NCBI GenBank assembly: GCA_016713925.1
Contig: JADJOH010000006.1
Coordinates: 62,001-126,000, forward strand
DNA: 64,000 nucleotides
Direction: 5' to 3'
Source: Bacteroidota bacterium
Lineage (GTDB): Bacteria > Bacteroidota > Bacteroidia > AKYH767-A > OLB10
This document shows positions 39,856 through 49,574 of this stretch, one piece after another (position 1 is the first letter of the stretch; every line of letters begins with the position of its first letter). A model generated the notes under the pieces. That model worked only from the letters and a program-made list of their open reading frames with translations, made no database searches and was not told the DNA's origin. The translations under genes and the position numbers were made by a program.

Positions 39856-41379
39856 ATGAGTACTGAAAAATCCACGCGGAGAAAAGCAAATCCGCTTTCA
39901 TTTGTTAATCCGGAATCAATGCCGGGAAAACTGCCGCCTCAGGCCACCGATCTCGAGGAAGCAGTATTAGGGGCATTGATGCTGGATAAAAATGCCGTGG
40001 CGGAGGTGATCGATATTCTAAAACCGGAAGCTTTTTATAAGGAATCCAATAATAGAATTTTTGCAGCCATTCAACAACTTTTTCATTCCACTCAGCCGGT
40101 GGATATACTAACGGTGACGCAGCAACTAAGAAAGAGCGGAGACCTTGAAATCGCAGGTGGAGCCTATTATATTACTCAACTCACAAACAGAGTGGCTTCT
40201 GCTGCCAATGTGGAGTTTCATGCGCGCATCGTACTACAAAAATTTATTCAACGCGAATTGATCCGCATTTCCAGTGAGACGATTCGTGATGCTTTTGAAG
40301 ATACCACCGACGTACTGGATTTACTCGATAAGGCAGAGAAAAATTTATTTGGTATCGCCGAGAGTAATATCCGACGGAAATATGAATCCATGTCAGGTCT
40401 GGTGACAAAAGCTTTGAAAGAAGTGGAAACCGCCGCGAAACAGGATAGTGGTGTAACGGGTGTTGCCAGTGGGTTTACGGAACTGGATAGAGTAACAGCA
40501 GGATGGCAGAAAAGTGATCTGATTATTATCGCAGCTCGTCCGGGTATGGGTAAAACAGCTTTTGTACTGAGTCTCGCGAGGAATGCCGCCGTCCGTTTTC
40601 AAAAACCTGTCGCGTTTTTTAGTCTGGAAATGTCATCCATTCAATTGGTAAATCGTTTGGTGGCCAGCGAAACGGAAATTGATACAGAAAAACTGAAAAA
40701 GGGAACATTAGCAGCCCATGAATGGCAGCAACTGAACCTGAAGGTGGCTCCTCTTACAACTGCGCCGATTTATATTGATGATACGCCTGCGTTGAGTGTC
40801 TTTGAATTAAGAGCTAAATGTCGTCGTCTGGCCTCTGAAAAGAAAATTGAAATGATCATCATTGACTACCTTCAGTTGATGGTAGGAGGGCAGGATAATA
40901 AGAACGGAAATCGTGAACAGGAGATCAGCCATATCTCCCGATCGCTGAAAGGTATTGCCAAAGAACTGAATATTCCGATCATTGCACTTTCACAGTTAAG
41001 CCGGAATGTGGAAAAAAGCCAAACCAAGAAACCACAGTTGAGTGATCTTCGTGAATCCGGTGCGATAGAGCAGGATGCGGATATGGTAATGTTTATCTAT
41101 CGTCCTGAATATTACGGTCTTACTGAGACGGAAGATAATACGCCTGCCAACAATTTAGCGGAAATTATTATCGCCAAAAACAGAAATGGCGCACTCAAAT
41201 CCGTGAATCTGAAGTTTATCGGCCATCTTACCAAGTTCACCGACTACGAGACGTACGATTTTATGGATGAAAGTAATTCCGGACAAGGGCCATCTCCTGT
41301 TTTCCCGAATCCGGGTATTGATTCCAGCCGTATCACCCGGACTTCCAGAATGAACGATGAGGAAGATGCTCCGTATTAG
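39856..41379 (+). CDS. dnaB: Replicative DNA helicase
   Basis: 507 residues. DnaB is the hexameric 5'-3' helicase at the replication fork. The N-terminal domain begins with PPQATDLEEAVLGALMLD (residues ~30-47). The RecA-like C-terminal domain has Walker A ARPGMGKTAF with K233, FSLEMSS, the Walker B region MIIIDYLQLM, ALSQLSRNVE, and the arginine-finger region DLRESGAIEQDADMVMFIYR. No intein is seen. Upstream lies the accA terminator. Confidence 0.97.
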   Translation: MSTEKSTRRKANPLSFVNPESMPGKLPPQATDLEEAVLGALMLDKNAVAEVIDILKPEAFYKESNNRIFAAIQQLFHSTQPVDILTVTQQLRKSGDLEIAGGAYYITQLTNRVASAANVEFHARIVLQKFIQRELIRISSETIRDAFEDTTDVLDLLDKAEKNLFGIAESNIRRKYESMSGLVTKALKEVETAAKQDSGVTGVASGFTELDRVTAGWQKSDLIIIAARPGMGKTAFVLSLARNAAVRFQKPVAFFSLEMSSIQLVNRLVASETEIDTEKLKKGTLAAHEWQQLNLKVAPLTTAPIYIDDTPALSVFELRAKCRRLASEKKIEMIIIDYLQLMVGGQDNKNGNREQEISHISRSLKGIAKELNIPIIALSQLSRNVEKSQTKKPQLSDLRESGAIEQDADMVMFIYRPEYYGLTETEDNTPANNLAEIIIAKNRNGALKSVNLKFIGHLTKFTDYETYDFMDESNSGQGPSPVFPNPGIDSSRITRTSRMNDEEDAPY

Positions 41380-41534
41380 TGGACGAATTCTGATAAAGTA
41401 GTTAAATTGAAAATCCCATCTTTCCAGGTGAAAAGGTGCTTTTTCCTCTGAATAAGTGTTGATAAATGTTGAAAATTTCAGGTTTTATCAGCAACATTTT
41501 AAGGCTGAATTCGTTTTACTATTATTGCACCGGA

Positions 41535-42713
41535 ATGATTAGAAAAATATTTCTCAGTTTCTTACTTATCTGTTCATTGATGAGCACGTCTATGGCGGCT
41601 TATATTCTTGTGCCGATGGATGACAGTCAGAAAAATCATCTGAAAGCCTATGGAGTTGCTTATTGGATTCTCACCAATAATTTGGAAGTGGAATGGCTCC
41701 TCAATTACAGAGGCGGAAGTTTTCTGTTTAAACACTTACCCGCACTGGAAAAAGAATGCACTATTCGTGGAGTAAGTTATTCTGTCATTGCCGATGGACA
41801 AGCGGTAAACATTTTAGAAGAAATTTCCCGTCCCGAAGTCAATATGGATGTAGTGAAGTTGGAAAAGGCTCCAAAGATGGCTGTCTATTCACCAAAGGAT
41901 AAATTACCCTGGGACGATGCAGTAACCTTAGTCTTAACCTATGCTGAAATTCCGTACGATATCATTTATGATGAAGAAGTAATCACCGGCAAACTTCCGC
42001 TGTATGACTGGCTGCATTTGCACCATGAGGATTTTACCGGACAATACGGTAAGTTTTATGCGATGTACCATACGGCAGCCTGGTATCAGGAGCAGGTAAG
42101 AACCGATGAAACCATGGCCAGGAAACTCGGTTTTGAAAAAGTTTCCCAGATGAAAGGTGCAGTAGCCCGACGGATTAAAGAATTCACAGCAGGTGGAGGT
42201 TTTATGTTCTCGATGTGTTCGGGAACGGACAGTTATGATATCTCATTAGCAGTAGAGGGAATTGATATTTGTGAAAAATGTATGATGGTGATGGTACCAC
42301 TTCAAACTATAATTCGAAGCTGGATTTTTCCAAAACCGTTGCCTTCAGGGATTTCAAATTAAGTGTAAACCCGATGGAATACGAATTTTCTGATATCGAT
42401 ATGACAACCCAGCGAAAAATTCCGAAAAATGAAAGGATTCATGGGCCAAACCACTTCATTCAAGAAGGATCTGATCAAACCTGAAGTCCTGGTGATGGGA
42501 GAGAATAAGGCCGCAAATGAGGCGCGCTATATTCATGGAGAGACGGGAAAAGGAACCTGGACATTTTACGGTGGACATGACCCTGAAGATTATCAACATA
42601 TGGTAGGTGATCCGCCAACTGACTTAAATCTGCATCCCAATTCACCGGGATATCGTTTAATATTAAACAATGTATTGTTCCCCGCGGCGAAAAAGAAGAA
42701 GCAGAAAACGTAA
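41535..42713 (+). CDS. Secreted Bacteroidota 'asparagine synthetase B-like' family protein (two frame breaks)
   Basis: A conserved Bacteroidota family often labelled asparagine synthetase B, although I see no Ntn amidotransferase or synthetase motif. The signal peptide is MIRKIFLSFLLICSLMSTSMAA, which favours ATG 41535 over an upstream in-frame start. Conserved stretches are YILVPMDDSQKNHLKAYG, WLLNYRGGSF, YDWLHLHHEDFTGQYG and, at the end, YIHGETGKGTWTFYGGHDPE. The frame breaks at the A5 run 42274-42278 (one extra A restores EKMYDGDGTTSNYNS). It breaks again near 42430, where the needed change is equivalent to two or eight missing bases. From memory the family also carries a few dozen more residues at that point. 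Function unknown. Confidence 0.75.
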
Positions 42714-42779
42714 AAATTTCTGTAATTGGAAAGGTGCAAATGATGAAAATACTATCTTTATTCTTTAAAATTTAACATA

Positions 42780-43400
42780 ATGCTGGAATTATTATTCTTT
42801 CTCGTATTTCTCGTGGGCTTGCTGATGAAGATGCTGCATCTTCCCTGGCATACTATTGTAATGGCTATCGGTCTGTCAGCAATGATGATTTTTTATGTGA
42901 TGAAGTTAATTAATGGTAAACCCGGTAGAATTCGCAATGCAGGGTGGTTAGGTCTCGCTACGGTAAGTTGGTTGATATTTTTCCTTTCAGAAGTGAAGTT
43001 CATGGGAGGTACCCTGATCCTGATGGGACTTGCGCTCTTCGTTTCCATTCTTTCCTTGCTGATGACATTACGCGAACCTGGAGCACTTTCCCCCGGTAGA
43101 ATTTTCGTATTACTCGCCGCTCTCTTCTTGTCCGCTTCAACTTCATGGATGGAATTGCATACCCGCTATTATGTTTTTAATATTCATTTTAGTCCTTCGG
43201 TATGGTCTGATTACCTGACGCTGGATAAGTACAGCTGGTTTTTATACAAAGACAAGAAATACGACGAAGCCCTTGTGATCAATGGCAAGGCCTGGGACGC
43301 TGCTAAAGCGGTCGGAGCAATCGAGTACATTCCCACTGTAGAAGAGCATCAGGAAGCGATTAAAAAGCGAACGTGGGGAAGTTACGAATTGGAACCGTAA
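42780..43400 (+). CDS. Four-helix membrane protein of unknown function
   Basis: 206 residues with four hydrophobic segments in the first ~130 residues (about 3-18, 24-41, 57-88 possibly two, 108-122) and a soluble C-terminal tail of ~75 residues. The stretch LLMKMLHLPWHTIVMAIGL resembles the K-x-LHxPG-type helix in GldL-related Bacteroidota membrane proteins, but the similarity is too short for assignment. It starts 66 bases after the preceding family gene and may be co-transcribed with it. Confidence 0.7.
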   Translation: MLELLFFLVFLVGLLMKMLHLPWHTIVMAIGLSAMMIFYVMKLINGKPGRIRNAGWLGLATVSWLIFFLSEVKFMGGTLILMGLALFVSILSLLMTLREPGALSPGRIFVLLAALFLSASTSWMELHTRYYVFNIHFSPSVWSDYLTLDKYSWFLYKDKKYDEALVINGKAWDAAKAVGAIEYIPTVEEHQEAIKKRTWGSYELEP

Positions 43401-43471
43401 TTTCATTCCGGAAGAGAAATACTGTTCATTTGATTTTTTCTTTTTCAATATAAAAAATCTAAACCCTGATT

Positions 43472-44230
43472 TCAATTTTCAAATTTTCTCAGATGGACAT
43501 CTGTCCCGTCAAATTCTGCATACATAAAGTGATTGATCCACTCACCCAGATTGATATACCGACTCTTATCATTGAGTTTAATATCAAGAGGTAAATGCCG
43601 GTGACCAAAGATGAAATAATCAAAATGTTCTTTTTTCAAAACTTCTTTAGAGTAGATGATAAGCCATTCTTTGTCTTCTCCTAAAAAAATATCATCTTCC
43701 GTGCCGGTGGCGATTCTGCTCTTTTGCGAAAAATAACGCATCAGACTAATCCCCGCGTTGGGATGAAGTCGTGCAAAGAGCCATTGGGATACCGGATTCG
43801 CAAATACTTTTTTGATGAACTTATATCCATGATCTCCGGGACCAAGTCCATCGCCATGCCCGAGATAAAATTTTTTCAGGTTGTACTCTTTCTGTATGGG
43901 TTCCCGGTGCAGATGTAATCCAATTTCTTGTGGCAGATAATCAAAAGCCCACATATCATGGTTGCCCGTGAAGTAATGCATCTCTATTCCCCTATCTGCT
44001 AACTCAGCCAGTTTCCCCAGTAATCGCACATAACCTTTCGGCACGGCATGCTTATATTCAAACCAGTAATCGAAAACATCTCCCATCAGGTAAAGGATGG
44101 CCGCATCTGCTTTGATTTGCTCTAACCATCTTACGATTTTCTTTTCACGTTCCAGACTGCGTTGTTGGTCCGGCACGCCAAGATGAAAGTCGCTGATGAA
44201 GTAAATTTTTTTGCCTTGCGGAAGTTGCAT
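43472..44230 (-). CDS. lpxH: UDP-2,3-diacylglucosamine pyrophosphatase family phosphoesterase
   Basis: 252-residue calcineurin-like metallophosphoesterase. Metal-site motifs in order: SDFHLG (13-18), GDVFDYW (~50), TGNHDMW (~84), LGHGDGLGPGD (~119) and FGHRH (~205). LpxH removes UMP from UDP-2,3-diacyl-GlcN to give lipid X in lipid A synthesis at the inner membrane. Bacteroidota members of this family are generally annotated this way. It lies 38 bases downstream of the M1 peptidase gene and is probably co-transcribed. Confidence 0.85.
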   Translation of the reverse strand: MQLPQGKKIYFISDFHLGVPDQQRSLEREKKIVRWLEQIKADAAILYLMGDVFDYWFEYKHAVPKGYVRLLGKLAELADRGIEMHYFTGNHDMWAFDYLPQEIGLHLHREPIQKEYNLKKFYLGHGDGLGPGDHGYKFIKKVFANPVSQWLFARLHPNAGISLMRYFSQKSRIATGTEDDIFLGEDKEWLIIYSKEVLKKEHFDYFIFGHRHLPLDIKLNDKSRYINLGEWINHFMYAEFDGTDVHLRKFEN

Positions 44231-44268
44231 GAAGGAGTGTTAAAGGATGTGTAAAGATAAATATTCCG

Positions 44269-47200
44269 TTATCGTAGCAACTGATTTCTAATATTCAACG
44301 GATTGAGTCGTGCGATATTGAATACAAATCGTATTTGTTCTTTGTATTTTATTTTATTCGCATCCTGGTATTTTTTAATTTCTTCAGAGAGGAGCAACGG
44401 GAAATACACATCGATCACATTTTTGGCGAGACTAAAACAAATACCGGCATTGTAGCTGAAGGAAGCATTGAGGTCATACACCTTTTTCAAATCTGATTTC
44501 AGATTCTCTGTGGTACCAATATCTGCATAAAACCGGATAGGAAGTGGCATAGGCAATTCAGCTTGAAGATTCACGGCGAAGATCCAGCTTCTATACGCTC
44601 CGAATGGAGTATATACTTTAAAGGCACCCTGCCGCAGCGCCATTTGCTGGAAAAGAAACCCTTCTGTTTCTGTTCTGCCAAAATACCATTCGTCGTAAGC
44701 ATAATCATTAGAACCGCGTACTCCATTTCTATCACTCAGGAAAAAACCATTTGCTCCATTCACTTTATCATCAAAAGTATATCCTCCGAATACACGAATA
44801 TCCGCACCTCTTCCTTTTACTTTATAACTGATCCGGTAATTCAGTTCCATTTCCGCTTTAAAAACATTTTTATTTGCCTCAGTTTGCAAAACGAAGTTCC
44901 AGGGATCAACAGCTCGTCGGTCTTTGTATGAATAATTTAAGCGGTAGAAATCAGAGTAGAGCGTTGACTTTTTAGCAAAGACCGGACTCGCCTCTAAATT
45001 GTATTTTACAGTCTCTTCCCAAAGATGCACGGCTTCTGCTTTTATCGCCTGCTGAATAGACGAACGTGGATGTGGTTTTCGGAATTGAAAAGTCAGTGAG
45101 GGCGAAAAACGTTGATACGCGAATAGATCCGTCTCCAGATTTCCTGAAGCTGCCCTGTAAGTATCTTCTGAATAAGAGAATTTACGGTAATTGCTACTCA
45201 TTCGTATTTCTTGAAATGGAGAACCCTCCGGATAAATACTGTATTTGACAAGACCGTTTCCATTAATGGTTTTATCTCCAAATCCGTATAAAGGAGCCAG
45301 ATAGTATTCGAAGTTTCTGAAGGGTATAACTGAATTATAAATAACCGTCCCGAGCAGGAACTCGTTGTAATTGTTCCATCCGGCAATGGGTGTTATGAAA
45401 AGTGATGAGCGATCTGTACGATGTACTTTGGGGAGAAGATGAAAAGCCGGGAGTATTCTTTTCCGGTAACTATTGTTTTTATGATTCACATCCAGACTTG
45501 CACCTGACGCATCAATTTTAAGTTGATCACAATCGTTGCATGGAATGAAGAGTTCTTTGTTGAGTGCTGATGGGTCATACCACGTTTCCGTTATCGGTTT
45601 ATCATCTTTAAAAGTAGAGAGAGAGAAGGGAGCGGATAAGCCGGATTTGTCCGTCACGCTAATCTTGAATCCCTCCTTGCTTTTTTCATGTTTGGTCAAT
45701 TTGAAATCCTGCTGTTTGGTGGTAAAAAGGATTTCGTTAAAAAACCAATCGAGATTTTTCCCACTGACACTCGTAAAAACACTTTTGATATCTTCCGGCT
45801 GAGGGTGTTTGAATTTCCATTGCTCATAATAGGTTTGCATACAACGGTCGAATAAACTATCGCCAAGGTATTTGCTGAGATAGTGGAATGCAACAGCCGT
45901 TTTTTTGTAAACAATAGTCGCGTAATTCAAATCAGTGTAAACAGGTGCCGGTCTGGAAATGGGTTGATCCGTATGACTGCTGGCAGAAAGCAAGTACTCG
46001 AAGAATGAAAATGCATTGTAATTTAGTTTATCCAGTCCCGTAAGTTGACCGAGAAAGTTGAGACTGCTCAATTCGTTGACATTGCCAAAAAGATCATGCG
46101 GATATTTTTCCATGATGGACCGGCTTTCATAATACGAGTTGATGCCTTCATCCATCCAGGGATAAATCCGTTCATTGGATCCTAAAATTCCATAAAACCA
46201 ATTATGTCCTACTTCGTGTATGATAACCGTTTCCAGTATTTCTTTTACTCCGGATTTACCGACAATCGTAATATTCGGGTATTCCATTCCCGCCCCTGCT
46301 GCTATAGTACCATCTACAACAGTACATTGATTGTAGGGATAGTCTCCTAGCCATTTCGAATACTGGTAAATCGCGAAATTGATATAGTCGGTGGCTTTGG
46401 TCCAGATCTCCGGTTCGGAATTGGTATATAAAGCCCATGTATTGACCGTGCGATCACTGTTAGGTAGTTTTACTTCACTCTTCTGCACATGAAATCGCTT
46501 ATCGGCAAACCAGGCAAAATCATGAACATTTTTTTGTTTGAATTGAATGGTTTTGAATTGCGGATCAGAAGGAGGAAATCTTTTATCTGTTGATGAAATA
46601 ACCTGCTCCTTCGATTTATTGTTCATCCATTCAATTTCGGAAGGCGTTTGTAAATCGCCCGTGGCTCCAACAACATAATTTTTCGGCAAGGTGATGTTCA
46701 CCTCAAAACTTCCATACTCTGAATAAAATTCTCCGAGCGTAAGGTAGGGCATCGCATGCCATCCCTGATTATCATATACCGCCGGCTTGGGATACCATTG
46801 TGTAATGGCATAGGCTTGTCCAAGATGACCCAATCTGGAAAACGAAGCGGAGGGGAGTTTTACATAGAAGGGTGTGCGGATGATGACTTTATTCCCGGGG
46901 AGCAAGGGTTTCTTTAGTTGCAGCAGGCAGATATCCTCATGCACCTGGTCCGGTTTCCAGCTTATTATTTCATCATCGGCAGTGAATTGCAACGAATCGA
47001 TAAACCCTCTTTCCTTTTCATCAGCAAAGTAAAGGGTAGCATCTCCACTTTCCAGTAGTTGTTTGCACAATGCAGAATTTCTATTCTTGTAGGCGTTGGG
47101 CCAAAGATGAAAAAACAGTTCGTTAAGGGTATCGGAGGAACGGTTGATGTATTCAATTTCAATGTCGGCATGCAGACTCTGTTTCTTATCATTGAGCCGC

Positions 47201-47304
47201 ACATTGATTTTGTAATTTACTTCCTGTTGAAAATAGGAGGGAGATGGGTCGCCGGAAGCTGTCAGACAGAATAAGAATAAACAGGGAAGGATCCACAATT
47301 TCAT
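44269..47304 (-). CDS. M1 family metallopeptidase with beta-rich, possibly barrel, C-terminus
   Basis: 1011 residues with a signal peptide (LWILPCLFLFCLTASG). The N-terminal ~600 residues are a gluzincin aminopeptidase: the GAGMEYPN substrate-site motif, zinc site H363-E364-x-x-H367 (HEVGHNWFYG) and third ligand E386 (WMDEGINSYYE). The last ~380 residues are not peptidase-like. They show alternating aromatic/polar strands (FEYYLAPLYGFGDKTING, AEMELNYRISYKVKGRG, IRFYADIGTTEN) and resemble an outer-membrane beta-barrel, which would anchor the enzyme at the cell surface. The barrel is inference. ATG 47304 is chosen over an in-frame start at 47376 because of the signal peptide and a promoter box just upstream. 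Confidence 0.87.
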   Translation of the reverse strand: MKLWILPCLFLFCLTASGDPSPSYFQQEVNYKINVRLNDKKQSLHADIEIEYINRSSDTLNELFFHLWPNAYKNRNSALCKQLLESGDATLYFADEKERGFIDSLQFTADDEIISWKPDQVHEDICLLQLKKPLLPGNKVIIRTPFYVKLPSASFSRLGHLGQAYAITQWYPKPAVYDNQGWHAMPYLTLGEFYSEYGSFEVNITLPKNYVVGATGDLQTPSEIEWMNNKSKEQVISSTDKRFPPSDPQFKTIQFKQKNVHDFAWFADKRFHVQKSEVKLPNSDRTVNTWALYTNSEPEIWTKATDYINFAIYQYSKWLGDYPYNQCTVVDGTIAAGAGMEYPNITIVGKSGVKEILETVIIHEVGHNWFYGILGSNERIYPWMDEGINSYYESRSIMEKYPHDLFGNVNELSSLNFLGQLTGLDKLNYNAFSFFEYLLSASSHTDQPISRPAPVYTDLNYATIVYKKTAVAFHYLSKYLGDSLFDRCMQTYYEQWKFKHPQPEDIKSVFTSVSGKNLDWFFNEILFTTKQQDFKLTKHEKSKEGFKISVTDKSGLSAPFSLSTFKDDKPITETWYDPSALNKELFIPCNDCDQLKIDASGASLDVNHKNNSYRKRILPAFHLLPKVHRTDRSSLFITPIAGWNNYNEFLLGTVIYNSVIPFRNFEYYLAPLYGFGDKTINGNGLVKYSIYPEGSPFQEIRMSSNYRKFSYSEDTYRAASGNLETDLFAYQRFSPSLTFQFRKPHPRSSIQQAIKAEAVHLWEETVKYNLEASPVFAKKSTLYSDFYRLNYSYKDRRAVDPWNFVLQTEANKNVFKAEMELNYRISYKVKGRGADIRVFGGYTFDDKVNGANGFFLSDRNGVRGSNDYAYDEWYFGRTETEGFLFQQMALRQGAFKVYTPFGAYRSWIFAVNLQAELPMPLPIRFYADIGTTENLKSDLKKVYDLNASFSYNAGICFSLAKNVIDVYFPLLLSEEIKKYQDANKIKYKEQIRFVFNIARLNPLNIRNQLLR

Positions 47305-47309
47305 ATGGT

Positions 47310-47317
47310 CAAATGTA
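47310..47317 (-). promoter_or_regulatory. -7 box of the M1 peptidase gene
   Basis: The minus strand reads TACATTTG, a perfect TAnnTTTG, five bases before ATG 47304. It excludes the upstream in-frame start and implies a very short leader. Confidence 0.55.
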
Positions 47318-47469
47318 GTAAAGAATCGAATGAGAGGATAACCGGTGAACTTCTGTGAGGGAAGAATCAATATCACTGACAGTAATCACTTTATTGTAAC
47401 AAATGAAATGCGCGCATCATTTGCTTTACGGGGATGATAGTATATGGTACAGTTGACCCGGTAGTCCAA

Positions 47470-48594
47470 TCAGATACTGACTGCTTTAACACTAACGTTT
47501 TTTTTTATCATGCTGACAAATTCATCAAAAAGATAGGCCGAATCGTGTGGACCCGGTGCAGCCTCCGGATGATACTGTACAGAAAAGGCCGGTTTCGATT
47601 TCACGCGAATGCCCTCTATGGTATGATCGTTCAGATTGACATGTGTAATCTCGAGATCTTCCGCATTTTCGATATCTTCCTGCAGCACCGCAAAACCGTG
47701 ATTTTGTGAAGTGATTTCACTGCTACCCTTCACTAAATTTTTCACCGGATGATTGATACCTCTATGACCATGGTGCATTTTATAGGTTCTCATCCCACAG
47801 GCTTCAGCGAGTAACTGATGTCCCAAACAAATACCAAACAAAGGCACTGATGCCTCCAAAATCTGTTTTACAGTGTTTACGATTTCCGGCATCGCTGACG
47901 GATCTCCGGGACCGTTAGACAGCATATATCCGTCCGGCTGCCATTGCTGCATTTCACTAAAACTCGCATTGTACGGGAAGATGCGAACATGACACCCTCG
48001 GTCGGCCAGACAACGTGCAATATTAAACTTGAAACCTCCATCCAGCAACGCTACTTTTAGTTCTCCTGATGCATTAAAATCCCAGGCTTTATCGGAAGAA
48101 ACGGCAGAAGACAATTCCAGACCCTCCATCGAAGGAACTTTAGCAAGTTCTTTCTTCAGAAATTCGATGTCCTGATTGTCGGTACTGATGATGGCATTCA
48201 TGGCACCTTTACTGCGAATATGACGAACGATGGCTCGCGTATCCACATCAGTAATGGTAACGAGTTTATTTTCCTTTAAAAAGTCCTGTATCGGCATATC
48301 ACTCTCTTTTCGGGAAGCGATGGGACTCAGATTTCTGCAAATCATGCCTGAAATGCGGATTTTTGCGGATTCAGATTCTTCTAATCGAATTCCATAATTC
48401 CCGATATGCACACTCGCCATGACCATTAACTGTCCGGTATAGGAGGGGTCGGTGAAAATCTCCTGATACCCTGTCATCCCGGTATTAAAACAAAGCTCTC
48501 CTGTAGCCATCCCCGGATAACCGGCAGATTTTCCATGGAAAACAGTTCCATCTTCAAGTAAGAGCAGGGCAGGGGCTTTGGGAGTATATTTCAT
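47470..48594 (-). CDS. carA: Carbamoyl-phosphate synthase small subunit
   Basis: 374 residues, full length. CarA hydrolyses glutamine and channels ammonia to CarB for carbamoyl phosphate (pyrimidine and arginine synthesis). The N-terminal CPSase domain has GYPGMATGELCFNTGMTGYQ. The class I amidotransferase domain has SNGPGDP, the nucleophile in FGICLGHQLLAEA and the His-Glu pair in QYHPEAAPGPHD. carB is not in the window. Confidence 0.96.
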   Translation of the reverse strand: MKYTPKAPALLLLEDGTVFHGKSAGYPGMATGELCFNTGMTGYQEIFTDPSYTGQLMVMASVHIGNYGIRLEESESAKIRISGMICRNLSPIASRKESDMPIQDFLKENKLVTITDVDTRAIVRHIRSKGAMNAIISTDNQDIEFLKKELAKVPSMEGLELSSAVSSDKAWDFNASGELKVALLDGGFKFNIARCLADRGCHVRIFPYNASFSEMQQWQPDGYMLSNGPGDPSAMPEIVNTVKQILEASVPLFGICLGHQLLAEACGMRTYKMHHGHRGINHPVKNLVKGSSEITSQNHGFAVLQEDIENAEDLEITHVNLNDHTIEGIRVKSKPAFSVQYHPEAAPGPHDSAYLFDEFVSMIKKNVSVKAVSI

Positions 48595-48623
48595 ATGGGG
48601 AGAAGAGGATGAATTCTAAAAGG

Positions 48624-48631
48624 CAAATTTA
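48624..48631 (-). promoter_or_regulatory. -7 box of carA
   Basis: The minus strand reads TAAATTTG (perfect TAnnTTTG), 29 bases before the carA ATG. Confidence 0.5.
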
Positions 48632-48779
48632 TAGAAAAATCTGCTTCGTGTCATATTTTTAAATTACTGTAAAATAGGGTTTGATTTTGTATACGGGCAC
48701 TTTTCAATTTCCGACAAAAGTGTGATGTTTATTAAAGATAATTTTGTAGAAAATAGAAGCGTTGTGATTGCAGGCTCAT

Positions 48780-49423
48780 TCACTTCCTTCCAAAATCCGC
48801 AGGGATCTCTCCCCAGACTTCCGTTTCCCATTTTAATATCGGATTATGGTAGGAGTTGTTTAGAAGCCATTGCTCGGCGCGGTGGATGAGATCGAAGAGT
48901 TTACCGTTGCGTCGGTTCTGCTCGAGTTTAGTTCCGCATTTTTTCTTCTTTATCCAGCCTATGGCGATTTTAGAATCGGAGTAAATAATTTTAGTGGGCA
49001 ATTGTTGTTGTTTTAAAAACGCCAGGGCATGTACGATCGCTAAAAACTCACCAACATTATTGGTTCCATGATCCAGCGGACCCATATGAAAGATTTCCTC
49101 TTTGGATTGATAATCTACCCCACGGTATTCCATCAATCCCGGATTGCCACTACAGGCAGCATCTACACAAACTGCATCGGGTCGCGGTTGACCAACACCG
49201 GCTTTTCGCGTAGAGACACTCGCAGCACCCGGCTCTTTATCCTTTTTGTAAATATGTTTGGAAGGATGATCTGCATATGCAGTTTCAGCTTCTTTCTTCG
49301 ACAGGTAGGATTTATATTTTGCATTGGGATAACCCTCGATGTTTCTACGGCATTCATCCAGGTTGAATAAACTCCGGGCCTTCTTCCCTCCCAAACAACA
49401 TAGAATTTTGATTTCCCTGCCAT
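48780..49423 (-). CDS. Ribonuclease H with N-terminal viroplasmin domain (frameshifted)
   Basis: 214 residues after repair. The N-terminal ~45 residues (KFYVVWEGRRPGVYSTW) are a caulimovirus viroplasmin-type RNA/hybrid-binding domain, as in eukaryotic RNase H1 and many Bacteroidota RNases H. The catalytic domain follows with the first Asp in VDAACSGNPG, Glu in TNNVGEFLAI, Asp in IYSDSKIAIGW and the final Asp in WGEIPADFGRK. The enzyme degrades RNA in RNA-DNA hybrids. The frame breaks at the CC pair 49358-49359. One extra G on the coding strand gives STWDECRRNIEGYPNAKYKS. Without it the two domains would lie in separate overlapping ORFs. Confidence 0.88.
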
Positions 49424-49574
49424 GGGATAAAAGTAGTCGAAAGGATGTCGTGGAAATGCAGATCAGGAATTTTTATTTTAAAAAAAATCGATTTCAGAAT
49501 GAAATGAAACGAATACTTTTAATTTGAATACTATTTAAATATTGAATCAAAAAAACCTTCAAAAAAAACCAAGT

